Below, piece after piece: positions 44,728-55,834 of a stretch of 64,000 nucleotides of DNA (its first letter is position 1; each line of letters begins with the position of its first letter). Under the pieces are notes generated by a model. The model was not told the DNA's origin and ran no database searches. It saw nothing but the letters and a program-made list of their open reading frames with translations. A program made the translations under genes and the position numbers. This DNA comes from Dipteris shenzhenensis (taxonomy: Eukaryota > Polypodiophyta > Polypodiopsida > Gleicheniales), in NCBI GenBank assembly GCA_047967505.1, contig CM106539.1, one strand, 5' to 3'.

Positions 44728-45000
44728 GATGACATCAAAAATGGTTCACGAAGAATTTTTACTCAAAAATGAAAAATTGTTTACTCAAGAATGACGCTGC
44801 TACCATCGATGACATCAAAAATGGTTCAAAAAGAATTTTTACTCAAAAATGAAAATTTGTTCATAAAATTTTTTACTCAAGAATGACGCTCCTACCATCG
44901 ATGACATCAAAAATGGTTCACAAAGAATTTTTACTCAAAAATGAAAATTTGTTCATAAAATTTTTTACTCAAGAATGACGCTCCTACCATCCATGTGATG
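44728..45000. repeat. three-copy 80-92-bp tandem repeat
   Basis: Copies start GATGACATCAAAAATGGTTC at about 44728, 44808 and 44900 and end with CTCAAGAATGACGCTSCTACC. Confidence 0.85.
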
Positions 45001-45609
45001 TTTGTGAACAAATCTTTAACGATGAACAAAGAAAAAAAGAAGCAATGGCACGTGGCAGCTTGGAGGCCAAGAGAATGCCACGTGTCCAAATTTTGAGCAT
45101 GTTCTTGCAAATGTTTCAGTGGCAAGCCCGCAATATTTATATGGAGACCAATCTTCTAATAAAAACTTACTCTTGGTACATAAGGCTTCTCCATCCACCA
45201 ACAATTTGACTTTGACTTCTTAGGGAACATTTTGGGGACAGCATGAGACTCTAGCCGTGATGCCGATTCCTAATCTCTTTGATCCTATTGCAGACTTTGA
45301 TAACATTTGGGATCAAACGATTGTTATGTCCTAGAATAAATATTATGCCAAATGCAAAAACTCCAAACATACTTTTTAATATATAATCGTCCATACCTAC
45401 TCACAACAATTGATAATCACGAGTCACAATCGTTGCTCTATGGTCAGTGGCATAGGTGAAGATTCACCTCATATTTGCTCCACCCACTCCCAAATGAGTA
45501 GGTTCAGCACATCCTCTTCATATCCATTCCATTTATTCCCAAATGGATAGGTTCACATGATATCACCCACAAATCCGCTATCCTCCATATGGACCCTCAA
45601 AATTAGTAA

Positions 45610-45843
45610 TTGGAGGGGAAACTAGCTTAGATCGCTTCACATATAGGGTCTTCATTGAAGCCCCAAAAGAGGATATTGAGGTTGGAAGTATTTCAATGAA
45701 GACCATCAAAGTTTCCTTGTCTAATTATTGGAGGGGAAACCAACTTTGATTGCTTCACATATAGGGTCTTCATTGAAGCCCCAAAAGAGGATATTGAGGT
45801 TGGAAGTATTTCAATGAAGACCATCAAAGTTTCTTTATCTAAT
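45610..45843. repeat. two-copy ~117-bp tandem repeat
   Basis: ATTGGAGGGGAAACYARCTT ... GACCATCAAAGTTTC twice in a row, just left of the copia insertion. Confidence 0.85.
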
Positions 45844-45908
45844 TATAGATCATCGTGGTTTCCCATGAAAGACTCATGCATCCAAAGCACAATCTCCACT
45901 AAGATTAC

Positions 45909-46639
45909 TGTTAGATATCAATGCTCCACTCTCGTGTAACTACGCGGGAACCAGCTAACTCTACTTGTAAGCCCCCCATATGAGGAGAAGCATTTGAGTA
46001 GCTCGGTTATCCGGTAGGTCCTAGTTTGGACACCAGATGGGGGCCATGTGTGGCCTGATGGCTGGACGGCTTCAGATAGAGTTGGCACACCGCCAACTAG
46101 GCTACATGCAAGTGTGGGAAGGAATCCCTTGATTGACCACACTGAGGGTAGACGGAGCATTTCCTGGGGCAGCCCACTCTCGGGTTGCGGGGCCCATTTG
46201 GAGCCTCAAATGATCCCGGATGGCTTTGGGCCGAACAGATATCCTAGGTCAGTTGCTCTATTTTGCACACCGGTTCTATCGTATGGTCGGTGGCCTATTT
46301 TGGGACCGACCCCCAGTCGATCGTTTTGGGCGGACTGGGTCAGTCACCCAATTGAGCCTAACTGACTATGACTGGTGGCTATATAAGAGCAAGCCCGTGA
46401 AGCCCATTTCATCACTGGCTACAGCAACCCTGATTGCTTAGCATTCAGCCTCCGCCTTCTACTGTTTCCAGGACGCCATCGAAGCTTCTTTCATAGGAGC
46501 GCACGGTTGGGAGGCAGTGCCATCTATTGTATCAGTTCTACAGTACTCAAATTTTTGATTCTCCATACTATCTTGTTTTCTCTCTTGCGTACGAGATCGT
46601 GTTATCTGTTGAGCACAGACGTTGTATTATTTTCTTACA
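45909..46639 (+). repeat. 5' LTR of element 5
   Basis: Contains a TATA box (CTATATAAG, 46379-46387). Confidence 0.95.
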
Positions 46640-46652
46640 TGGTATCAGAGCC
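46640..46652 (+). other. primer-binding site of element 5
   Basis: TGGTATCAGAGCC, initiator tRNA-Met site, directly after the LTR. Confidence 0.9.
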
Positions 46653-46709
46653 TGGACTCTAGCAAGAAGATTTGGTAGTGTGTTTCTGTTTGCGAGCAGA
46701 TTGTGAGAG

Positions 46710-47540
46710 ATGGCCCAACCCGCAAGACTCCGAATCCCACCGTTCGGCGAAAGTGAAAAGTTGGACGGCTCTAACTATCCACTCTGGAAGTTCAAGATGA
46801 AGACCATCCTAAGCACATACGAGCTTTGGGACACTGCTACTGGGGTGGACGTGAGGCCGGTTGCGAGACCGGATCCAGCCAATGCAGGGCAACAGATAGT
46901 ACCAACTACGGATGAGATTCTAGTGTGGACAAGAAGAAATGCAAATGCACTGTGTTCTATTGTCTGCAGTGTTAGTGATTCCGTCATGGCGTTAATTCAA
47001 CATGTCACCACAGCGGAGGAGGCATGGACGGTCTTGAAAAATCAGTACGAGACCACGAATCACACGCGGATTCAGAATCTAGAGACTCAACTCGCGAATG
47101 AGAAGTTATATGAGAAGTTCATCACCAGGGTAAAGAATCTGCGCGATCAGATGACTGCGATTGGCATCACCATCACCAGCGAGAATCTAGCACGAAGGTG
47201 CATACGGATTCTCCCACCAAAGTACGACGGTCTTGTTACGGCGCTGAATATGCAGAACAGAAATCCGCCCCTCAACTTTGAGGATTTTAGCGCGATGCTT
47301 CTGGAGGAGGAGATGCATCAAAAGACGAGGACTAGAGAAGATTCGGCTTTCTAGACCGGATCAAAGAAAGGTAAGGGTAAAGACTCTGGTAACCCATCTT
47401 CTTCTAATGATAAAAAGAGAAAGAAGAAGATCAAGTGCTTCTATTGCAACAAGGCATGGCACAAGCAGAATGAGTGCTGAAAGAAGATTGCAAATGAGAA
47501 GAACGGAGTAAAGAAAGAGTCCAGCAACAGCACATAGGCA
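46710..47540 (+). pseudogene. copia gag
   Basis: Starts MAQPARLRIPPFGESEKLDG and reads SNYPLWKFKMKTILSTYELW, TAEEAWTVLKNQYETTNH and ILPPKYDGLVTALNMQN, the UBN2/gag pattern. TAG at 47352-47354 stops it after 214 residues. The frame then continues through a Lys-rich stretch to the knuckle CFYCNKAWHKQNEC (about 47440-47481), followed at once by TGA. One more stop separates it from the protease. Confidence 0.85.
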
Positions 47541-49301
47541 GCACCTATAGAGCTGTTCGTAGCAATTGAGGAGATTTGCACGAAGGTAGTTCATGTACCT
47601 GCGGATGAACCTTGGATCATTAACAGTGGTGCATCGCGCCACATGACCAGTCAGAAGGATTGGTATACCTCTCTACAGCCAGTAGGGAATGACATCCTGG
47701 TAGCGTCGGCAATGATGCAAAATGTCCAGCCAAAGGAAAAGGTACGATTGCTCTCAAGTTAGATGGAGTTGTAAAACAGTTGTCCGATGTTCTTTATGTG
47801 CCAGATATCAAGAGGAACTTGTTGTTCGTTTCTACGATCACGGATCGGGACCTCAAAGTTCAATTCGATAAGAATGGTGCACAGATCCTGGATCTTCAAG
47901 AAAAGGTCATTGGTAAAGGTACACGGCGCAACAACATTTACGAACTCTCAGCTTTTAGTGCTCGAGCGGATGTGAAGAACACTAAGCTATGGCATGAGAG
48001 GTTTGGTCATCTAAAGCTTAGTTCTTTGAAGGAGATGCATAAAAGTGGAATGATTGCAGACCTACCAGAAATTTCAAATCTGCCCAATGTATGTGAAGCT
48101 TGCATGATGGGCAAGCAGCATGGGCAAGCAGCATCGGCAGCCCTTTCCTAAAGAGGCCAGCAGGGCAAAGGCTCCTCTAGAGCTCGTTCACACGGACCTC
48201 TGCGGAAAGATGGAGACGAAAGCTTTGGGTGGTTCCTACTACTTCATGACACTGATCAACGACTACAGTAGAAGGATATGGATATACTTCCTGAAGACGA
48301 AAGACGAGGCTTTTAGTAGGTTCAAGGAATGGCATGTAATGGTCGAGAAAGAATCGGGGAGGAAGGTGAAGAAGTTGAGATCAGACAGAGGTGGAGAGTT
48401 CACATCGATTGAATTCGAAAGTTATTGCAAAAGTCACGGGATCAAGAGGCAGAAACCCCCACCACATACATCACAGCAAAATGGAGTAGCAGAACGCAAG
48501 ATGCGCATCATCTGCGAAATGGGCCGGAGTATGATGAAAGGAAAAGATTTGCCAAAGACTTTCTGGGCTGAAGCATGTAACACTGCAGTTTACATCCTCA
48601 ATCATAGCTACATGAAGGCTGTGAACGGGATGACTCCACTGCAAGCCTTTTCTGGTAAGAAACCTTCAGCTGCACATTTCACAGTTTTTGGATGTGACTG
48701 TTTTGTGCATCTCCCTGATGCTACCAGGACCAAATGGGAACCGAAGAGCCGGAAGTGTATTTTCTTGGGCTACAGTGAAGAGGCAAAGGGTTACCATCTC
48801 TATAACCCTGTTACCAAGAAGGTAATTGTAAGTCGCGATGTGGTCTTCTCAGAACAGCTGCATCAATTGGAGGAGGATGCTTCCTTCCCAGACAACCAGG
48901 ACCAGGATATTCATCCAGTACCGCCACCAACAGCAGACCGAACTCCCCCAACGGTGCTTGGGAGGATTCAAGACAAAGAAGATGAAGAAGAGCCTGCAGA
49001 ACCACAACGGCAACGGCCATTCCCGAAGTGGGTAAAGCAGCTTTTGGATGGCAGAGAACCTCCAGCCATTAAGGAGGAACCATCCCGCCGGTCCAAGAGA
49101 TTAGAGGAGCAAAGAAGGGTGCGGGAACACTTGGTCAACTATGCTTTGATGACAGAAGTGATCTGTGCTGATGAACCCAAGTGTCTTGAAGAGGCACAGG
49201 GCGATGATAGGTGGATGGAGGCTATGCAGTCGGAGTATGGCTCCATAATGAAGAACACCACTTGGGACCTTGTGGATCTCGACCACCAAAACGCAAGGTA
49301 A
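47541..49301 (+). pseudogene. copia protease and integrase
   Basis: The protease active site reads WIINSGASRHMTSQ (about 47611-47652): the usual catalytic D of DSG is N. The pre-integrase and zinc-binding part (LWHERFGHLKLSSLKEM, NVCEACMMGKQH) stops at 48151. The integrase core continues in another frame from 48120: ELVHTDLCGKMETKALGG, VKKLRSDRGGEFTSIEF and QQNGVAERKMRII give D, D and E. The C-terminal part has RKCIFLGYSEEAKGYHLYN and a Pro/Glu-rich linker. The frame change comes from a 13-bp direct duplication (TGGGCAAGCAGCA at 48108-48120 and 48121-48133). Confidence 0.9.
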
Positions 49302-50683
49302 TCGGAACCAAGTGGGTGTACAAGACCAAGTACAAGTCCGACGGCACGTTGGATAAGTACAAGGCTCGGCTCATGGCAAAAGGATTTGCACAGGTACATG
49401 GTTTTGATTATCAAGATACTTTTGCTCCCACAACTTGACTAACCACAATTCGCAGTGTTTTGGCTTTAGCTACCCAGGGAAGTTGGCCCGTGTTTCAGAT
49501 GGATGTGAAATCCACCTTTCTAAATGGAGATCTCAAGGAGGAGGTATACGTGGAACAACCACCAGGTTTTGAGATCCCCGGTTCAGAAGGTAAAGTCTGC
49601 AAACTGAAGAAGGCACTTTACGGGCTAAAACAGGCCCCACGAGCGTGGTACCAGTGAATTGATGCCTACTTTCTACAAAACGGGTTCAGGAGGAGCCCAT
49701 CTAATGCAAATTTGTATATCTTCAAAGAAGGAGGCAGGTGTATGATCGTGGTCCTTTATGTGGACGACCTTGTCATAACAAGGAACCATGAAGAGAAGAT
49801 CTCGCAGACGAAGCATTTGCTAGGAAGAGAGTTTGAAATGATAGACCTCAGACTGATGCATTTTTGTTGGGGATTGAAGTTTGGCAGGAGCCGAAACAGA
49901 TCTTCATTTCACAACTGAAGTATGCTGGAGAGATAACTGTAGGCATTTGGCATGGCTGAGTGCAAGACAATTGGTACCCCTATGGAGGTTGACGCGAAGC
50001 TCTCAAATGAGGATTCATCACCACTGGTGGATGAAGCGAAGTACAGAAGGCTTGTGAGCAGCTTGATTTACCTGCGCAACACACGACCGGACATCAGTTT
50101 TGCGGCTGGTGTACTAAGCAGGTTTTCCAATAAGCCCTGGGAGAACCATTGGAGGGCAAGGATGCGGGTGCTGAAATACATCAAAGGCATACTTGATTAT
50201 GGCATCACCTATACCAAGGGCAACATCTTGATTGGATTCTGTGACTCAAATTGGGGAGGAGACGTGGACAGCAGGAGATTAGTGACAGGGTACTGTTTCT
50301 CACTTGGATCTGGAGTTGTGTCATGGGTCAGCAAGAAGCAACCCACAGTTGCTCTTTCTTCTACCAAGGCCGAGTACAAATTTGCATGCTTTGCTTCTTG
50401 TGAGGCAGTGTGGTTGAGGAGGATTTTGGGGGACATGGGTGTAGTGCAGAACAAGCCTACGCAGTTATCATGTGACAATCAGAGTTGCATGGCGATTGCA
50501 AAGAACCCGGTGTTCCACGCTCGCATAAAACACATTGAGATTCAATATCACTTTGTACTGTCTGACTACAGAGAATGCTGCGGACATCTTCACGAAGGCT
50601 CTTGGAAGAGACTTGCTGGAGAGGCATCTTCATCGACTTGGCATTGGGCCAAAAAAGTAAGTTCACTTGCGGGTGGACATTGA
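49211..50683 (+). pseudogene. copia reverse transcriptase-RNase H
   Basis: Blocks in order: KVIGTKWVYKTKYKSDGTLD, KARLMAKGFAQVHGFDYQDT, a stop, [20 protein letters not shown] (first catalytic Asp), [14 protein letters not shown], a stop, MIVVLYVDDLVITRN (YVDD), then a broken stretch. The RNase H follows: RPDISFAAGVLSRFSNKP, GFCDSNWGGDVDSRRLVTGY, STKAEYKFACFASCEAVWLR and LSCDNQSCMAIAKNPVFHA. A frameshift near 50570 moves the C-terminus (NAADIFTKALGRDLLERHL) into another frame. Confidence 0.9.
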
Positions 50684-50690
50684 GGGGGCG
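50680..50690 (+). promoter_or_regulatory. polypurine tract of element 5
   Basis: TTGAGGGGGCG directly before the 3' LTR. Confidence 0.75.
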
Positions 50691-51413
50691 TGTTAGATAT
50701 CAATGCTCCACTCTCGTGTAACTACGCAGGAACCAGCTAACTCTACTTGTAACTCCCCCATATGAGGAGAAGGCATTTGAGTAGCTCGATTATCCGGTAG
50801 GTCCTGGTTTGGACACCAAATGGGAGCCATGTGTGGCCTGATGGTTGGACGGCTTTAGATAGAGTTGGCACACCGCCAACTAGGCTACATACAAGTGCGG
50901 GAAGGCATCCCTTGACTGACTGCACTGAGGGTAGACGGAGCATTTCCTAGGGCAGCCCACTCTCAGGTTGCGGGGCCCATGTGGAGCCTCAGATGATCCC
51001 GGATGGCTCTGGGTCGAACAAATACCGTAGGTTAGTTGCTCTGTTTTGCGCACCGGTTCTATCGTATGGTCGGTGGCCTATTTCGACCCCCAGTCGACCG
51101 TTTTGGGTGGACTAGGTCGGTCACCCAATTGAGCCTAACCGACTACGACTAGTGGCTATATAAGAGCAAGCCCGTGAAGCCCATTTCTTCACTGGCTACA
51201 GCAACCTTGATTCCTTAGCATTCAACCTCCATCTTCTACTGTTTCCAGCATGCCATCGAAGCTTCTTTCACAGGAGTGCACGGTTGGGAGGCAGCACCAT
51301 CTATTGTATCAGTTCTACAGTACTCAAATTTTTGATTCTCCATACTATCTTGTTTTCTCTCTTGTGTACGAGATCCTGTTATCTGTTGAGCACAGACGTA
51401 TTATTTTCTTACA
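50691..51413 (+). repeat. 3' LTR of element 5
   Basis: Copy of the 5' LTR with a TATA box at 51156-51164 and a small internal deletion near 51083. Confidence 0.95.
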
Positions 51414-52651
51414 ATTACCTCAAGCACCACCTCCTAGTGTAATCTTAGTGAAAGACTCATGAATCCAAAGCACAATCTCCACTAAGATTACCTCAAGCAT
51501 TAAGGGGAATTGTTTACGTCATCCCATTATCAAGTTTCCCATAAGAATGCCTATGTGGTAATTGGATCAAACGGTCCAAGGTTTCCCAAGCAGCACCTAA
51601 GTACTACAAACAACCTTTTGTGATTTGAAGCAAGTGGATGTCACAAATGGTGACTACTCCCATTAAACATCCCTTTAGAGATGAAACTCTAATTATTCAC
51701 CAATCATAGAATTTGGAAGGCCTGGCCTAATATTTTTAGACCCAACTTCTCATAAATTTTATAATTCATGATGTTTATAGCTACATCAACACTACTACAT
51801 TCATTATAGTTTGTCCCTCTTTTTTTTAATATATATTTGAGGGAAATTTTGTTATGTTGTCCTCAAAGGAATCATTGTTACTCTAAATGACATGGAGGTC
51901 TAAATGGTGTGCTTAGCCCCAACATATGTCCACAAATAGCATCATGGCTTGCAACATGGACAATTTTTAGCCAAATCTTTAGCAACATCATATGGTTAGA
52001 AATTGGGTAAGGTTTTCTAACATAGACAAATATCTTAAACTTTCTCCTCATCAGTGGTTCTCTTAGTTCTCTTACCCTTTTCCCCCCTCACTAGTTCTCT
52101 TGGGTTTCCCCTATGAGCCATTGGTCTAGTGTTCTTGTTTGTTAATGGTGGATTTTCATTTCATTCAAGCTCTTCCTTAGCTACTTCATTTATGACTACA
52201 TTTGGTCTATTGGTATCTCTTTAGGCTTCTCCTTGAACAAAGCTAGGTTGGTGAAAGATGCATCAATTGAAATTTTCATATCTAGCTTCACCAATGGTAG
52301 AATACATTGCCAAAATATATATCCTGCATCGTCATTGCTCACAAATGTCTTAAGGCCTCCTAAAAGGATGGATGCACACTCCAAGTTTCCACACTTTATA
52401 ACAAGGAATTGCTTGCAATTAGACAAAGTAAAGGAGCTAGTATATGTGCTTCTAAATGGTAGCGTGTTGGATGATCTTAGAGGAGAGCCTACTAATGGTG
52501 ATCGTGTAGATTGGGAATCATATAACCTTCTAGGGTCCCTTACATGATAATATTGTGCTTAAACACGTAGAAACATGTTGTAGCAATGTGGGTGAGGATT
52601 TGCCAATTTGAAATTCTAAATGACTCATAATTTGGTCACAAGTGTGTATAT
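51414..52651. other. spacer
   Basis: No gene seen. 51452-51500 repeats the 44 bp left of the copia insertion (AAAGACTCATGMATCCAAAG ... CTCCACTAAGATTAC). Confidence 0.45.
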
Positions 52652-52818
52652 TGTTAAGGATGGTGTAAATTGCACCATCCACATAGGGCATAGGGGCAAA
52701 CCCTAACCCTAACCCTAAGGGGTTCACATGTATATCTTCATGTTGAATACACAGTGTGTACAGGTAGCTATATCATGTGCACTCCTCTCTCTCTCTCCCT
52801 CTCTCACTTCCGCTATCA
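52652..52818 (+). repeat. orphan LTR candidate
   Basis: A 167-bp stretch from TGTTAAGGATGG to CGCTATCA lies directly before a perfect primer site. It includes the inverted repeat GGATGGTG/GCACCATCC and three CCCTAA units (52701-52718). The right end is fixed by the primer site, the left end is a guess, and no second copy occurs in this window. Confidence 0.35.
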
Positions 52819-52831
52819 TGGTATCAGAGCC
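52819..52831 (+). other. orphan initiator-Met primer-binding site
   Basis: TGGTATCAGAGCC, identical to the sites of elements 3 and 5. It implies the start of an LTR element whose body (if 52832 onward) has no recognisable gag or pol. Confidence 0.55.
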
Positions 52832-55489
52832 GATGGTGCTTCACTCCCTTCATGAGTGTCAAACCCTCCTTCCGCGAGGCATCTTCCATTGCGAGAGTTT
52901 TTCGTCGAGAGAGTGTAAGCCCTTGTTTTGTCAAGGCAACAAGCCCTCTCTATCGAGGGATCTTCATTTGCGCTCTACTTCTCGTGTAGAGCTTCTTCTC
53001 CTCTTCGATCTGCTTCAAAAAGCTCATCATTCCGAGCTATGGAGAGCGAGATATGTTTGTTTTAGTGTGCTGTTCATTTCTCAGTTCTTGTTTGAGATTT
53101 CAGGTTGTGAGAAATAGAGTCTGATTGTTGATAGGAATAGGGAGTGCTATCTTCTTTCCAAAGAGACACCTCAGTATCAGTTTTTGAGAGTTTCTCCTTG
53201 TTCAAGTTCTAATGTTTGAGAGGAGTTTCAAGGCTTTATGCCTAACTAAGTTCTAAGGCTACAACTCGACGAGACTACTCACACAAGACTACAAGCATCC
53301 CCATCTCCAATCGGCTTCCACACAAGCTCCATGAGCTCCAGCTGCACCAACAAACACACTATACAGCCACTCCTCCAACATGGCTCCAACGCATCTGCTA
53401 CCAGCCCCCACACCCCAGCGATGACTAGACGACATGCAGACCAGTAGCTACCATGACTTTTAACGAGAGTTAGCAACTCCAGGGCAGCTCACAATAGCAA
53501 CCGAAGGTCCTTCATCAACATCAACGGTCCATCGATGGACCATGCAGTCTACAACCTTCAGCGCCTACACATGTACGACCAAAACTCTACAACGACTAGC
53601 AAGCAACCCTTCCTCGACTACGTCCATCTCTATAGCTCGCACTCTCTACAGTCCTAGGGACTTCACCAAGCACCTGTGCCACGGCTCCTATCTGCGAGCA
53701 AGCGGCTCTCATCTCAACAAGACTCCTCTCACTGCAAGCAAATGCGGGCACCTATGTGCCTCCATTGCCTCACGTAAGCCGCTAGCGCCACAGTAAGCAA
53801 CTCATGTGCATAGTTGCAGTGCCTCACTACAATCGAACGGTGACTCCAAAGTGATCCTCCAACTACAACGACGAGTTGCAATGCTACTCCTCCAACAAAC
53901 TCCTCCAGAACTCGGTCACCTTCACGAGCCTTACAGCACTCGGCCATCTCCTGATGACAGTCTCCACTACAGTACTATTCAGCGTGGCTCATTCAATAAA
54001 AAATGGCCAACATTTGCTTGACACCCTCACTCCAGGCAAGCACTTCTCTGCTCCAACCACGGGTTCTGAATGCTTGAAAGACCGACGCCCTACAGTGAAC
54101 AAACGAGTCCACAAGCGCCTCTGCAACGCCAACGTCTTCACATCCCATGCACATCTAGCCGAACAAGATGATGGAATTCAAGTTTGTTGATGGAATCTAC
54201 AGATTCCATCGAGATCTCTCAAAGATTCTCGTCCACTTCCTAGCGCCACACGTGGCAGATAGAGTTGGACCCTGGTTGGTTGGTTGACCGTTGGTTAAGC
54301 TAGAGAGAGCATAGTGTCATGTGGTACTTCTTATCTACCACGTCAGCTACAGTCTATCCTATCACATCACCCGAGTTTGGTTAACGATGGGTTGGCCACG
54401 TCATTTGACCATGGGTTAGCCACGTCATCTGACCTTGGGTTGTTCCATGTCATCATCATCGAGCGTCACATGTGCCATGTCATCAATGCCCAATCAATAG
54501 CCTTAGCTAGGCACTATTCCCTCTTCACTGGCACACAGTGCCACAACATGTGACACCAACTGCCACCTAACCACAGGCCACATCATCATTTTTGGCCTTC
54601 TTGGGATCAAAGTTTGGACTATCCTTCCGGGGGCCGTATCTTTTGATGCAAATGGAATTTCGTAGAGTTGCATACAGGAAAAATGATCGCCAGATTGTGC
54701 TCTATGCATTGAGCACCTCAAATCTCACATATGAGATTCCCAAAGGTCAAGATCTTCAAATCCTCATCATCGAAACCACCTCTTGATTCACTGCAACATA
54801 CCTAGCACTTAAAATGAATCAAGATAAAATTCATTTGCTGAATTTTGTGATTCGACGTGTAGTCTAGCTGTAGACTAGCACCGCCATAGAGAAGATCCAA
54901 CTACACCAAGCCAAGTCAGCCATTGCCACATTACCCGATTAGTTTCCATTAGCATCAGTCCATGCGGTTCTATCATCGGTGTACTCATTCACACACTGAC
55001 ACCAGTTCAATTCTCTTGGCATTTGGCACTTCAGCACCTTAGTGTGACACTTGGTAGAGTTATCCCTCTCTCGGATTCAGGATGGTTGCATTCTTCTTGC
55101 ACACACATATGCCACCCATGTACAATCACATTTGTTGACTATTTTTGGCATTGCTTCCTACACGCATACACATCAGCCTTGTACAACCTTCTTGGTGCTT
55201 CTTATCAATTTAAATCACCACATGGATTCTACTTTGTTGCAATGTTTAAATCCCTGGCTATCCTAACACACAGTTGTCATCATTCGATTACAAGCTTGAT
55301 CCTTGGCACATAGTTGTTCCCATTTGACTTGGTTCTAACAATTTAGCATAAGCCCCCCAGTGGCAGCTCCCACACAGTGTTCTCATGGGTAGACACTCTC
55401 GCCGGTACACGGGTAAGCCTCTTGCACAGAGCACCTAACCGCCTCCAACATGGAGTTACTCACCGCATCAACAAGATGATACACCAGTC
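52832..55489. other. possible interior of an unidentified element
   Basis: Fairly GC-rich, with short open frames but no motif I recognise. A two-copy unit GGGTTRGCCACGTCATYTGACC lies at about 54387-54440. Confidence 0.35.
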
Positions 55490-55834
55490 ATGACTCCGGA
55501 TGAGATCCGTGAGTTGAAAGAGAACCTACTTCAACCATTTATTGCCACAAGGTATGTACCAGTGTATGATGCCGACTCGAGCCTCATCGGCCTTGATAGA
55601 TTAGATGTTAGCATGGATCAACCAAAAGTTTCTGATCATACACACTTGTCGGTAAGCCCTCAGCACGAGGCACACTCCTTGGTAAGCCCTCAGCACGAGG
55701 CACATTCGATAGTAAGCCCTCAGCACGAGGCATATTTGACGGTAAGTCCTCAGCATGAGGCAGCTCAGTCCCATCTACATCCACACACTCTGATTCTAGT
55801 GATGTACAGCCATCACATTCATGCATGGATCTGA
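55490..55834 (+). CDS. hypothetical ORF with 10-aa VSPQHEA repeats
   Basis: Starts MTPDEIRELKENLLQPFIAT and continues RYVPVYDADSSLIGLDRLDV. Four exact 30-bp units (55651-55770) follow, coding VSPQHEAHSL, VSPQHEAHSI, VSPQHEAYLT and VSPQHEAAQS, then a short tail. A fifth unit lies outside the frame at 55905-55931. No family recognised. It could be part of the element implied by the primer site at 52819. Confidence 0.35.
   Translation: MTPDEIRELKENLLQPFIATRYVPVYDADSSLIGLDRLDVSMDQPKVSDHTHLSVSPQHEAHSLVSPQHEAHSIVSPQHEAYLTVSPQHEAAQSHLHPHTLILVMYSHHIHAWI

Larger units (their letters stand above)
45909..51413 (+). mobile_element. element 5: complete Ty1/copia retrotransposon, inactivated
   Basis: The LTRs at 45909-46639 (731 bp) and 50691-51413 (723 bp) start TGTTAGATATCAATGC and end TTTCTTACA. 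The flanking duplication ATTAC is perfect (45904-45908 and 51414-51418). The order gag, protease, integrase, reverse transcriptase, RNase H is the copia order. The coding part has several frameshifts and stops, so the copy is dead, but the clear duplication and similar LTRs point to fairly recent insertion. Confidence 0.95.

Noticed and set aside
53542-54190. Host gene in the GC-rich stretch
   Set aside because: Short frames on both strands, no domain, no splice-consistent model.
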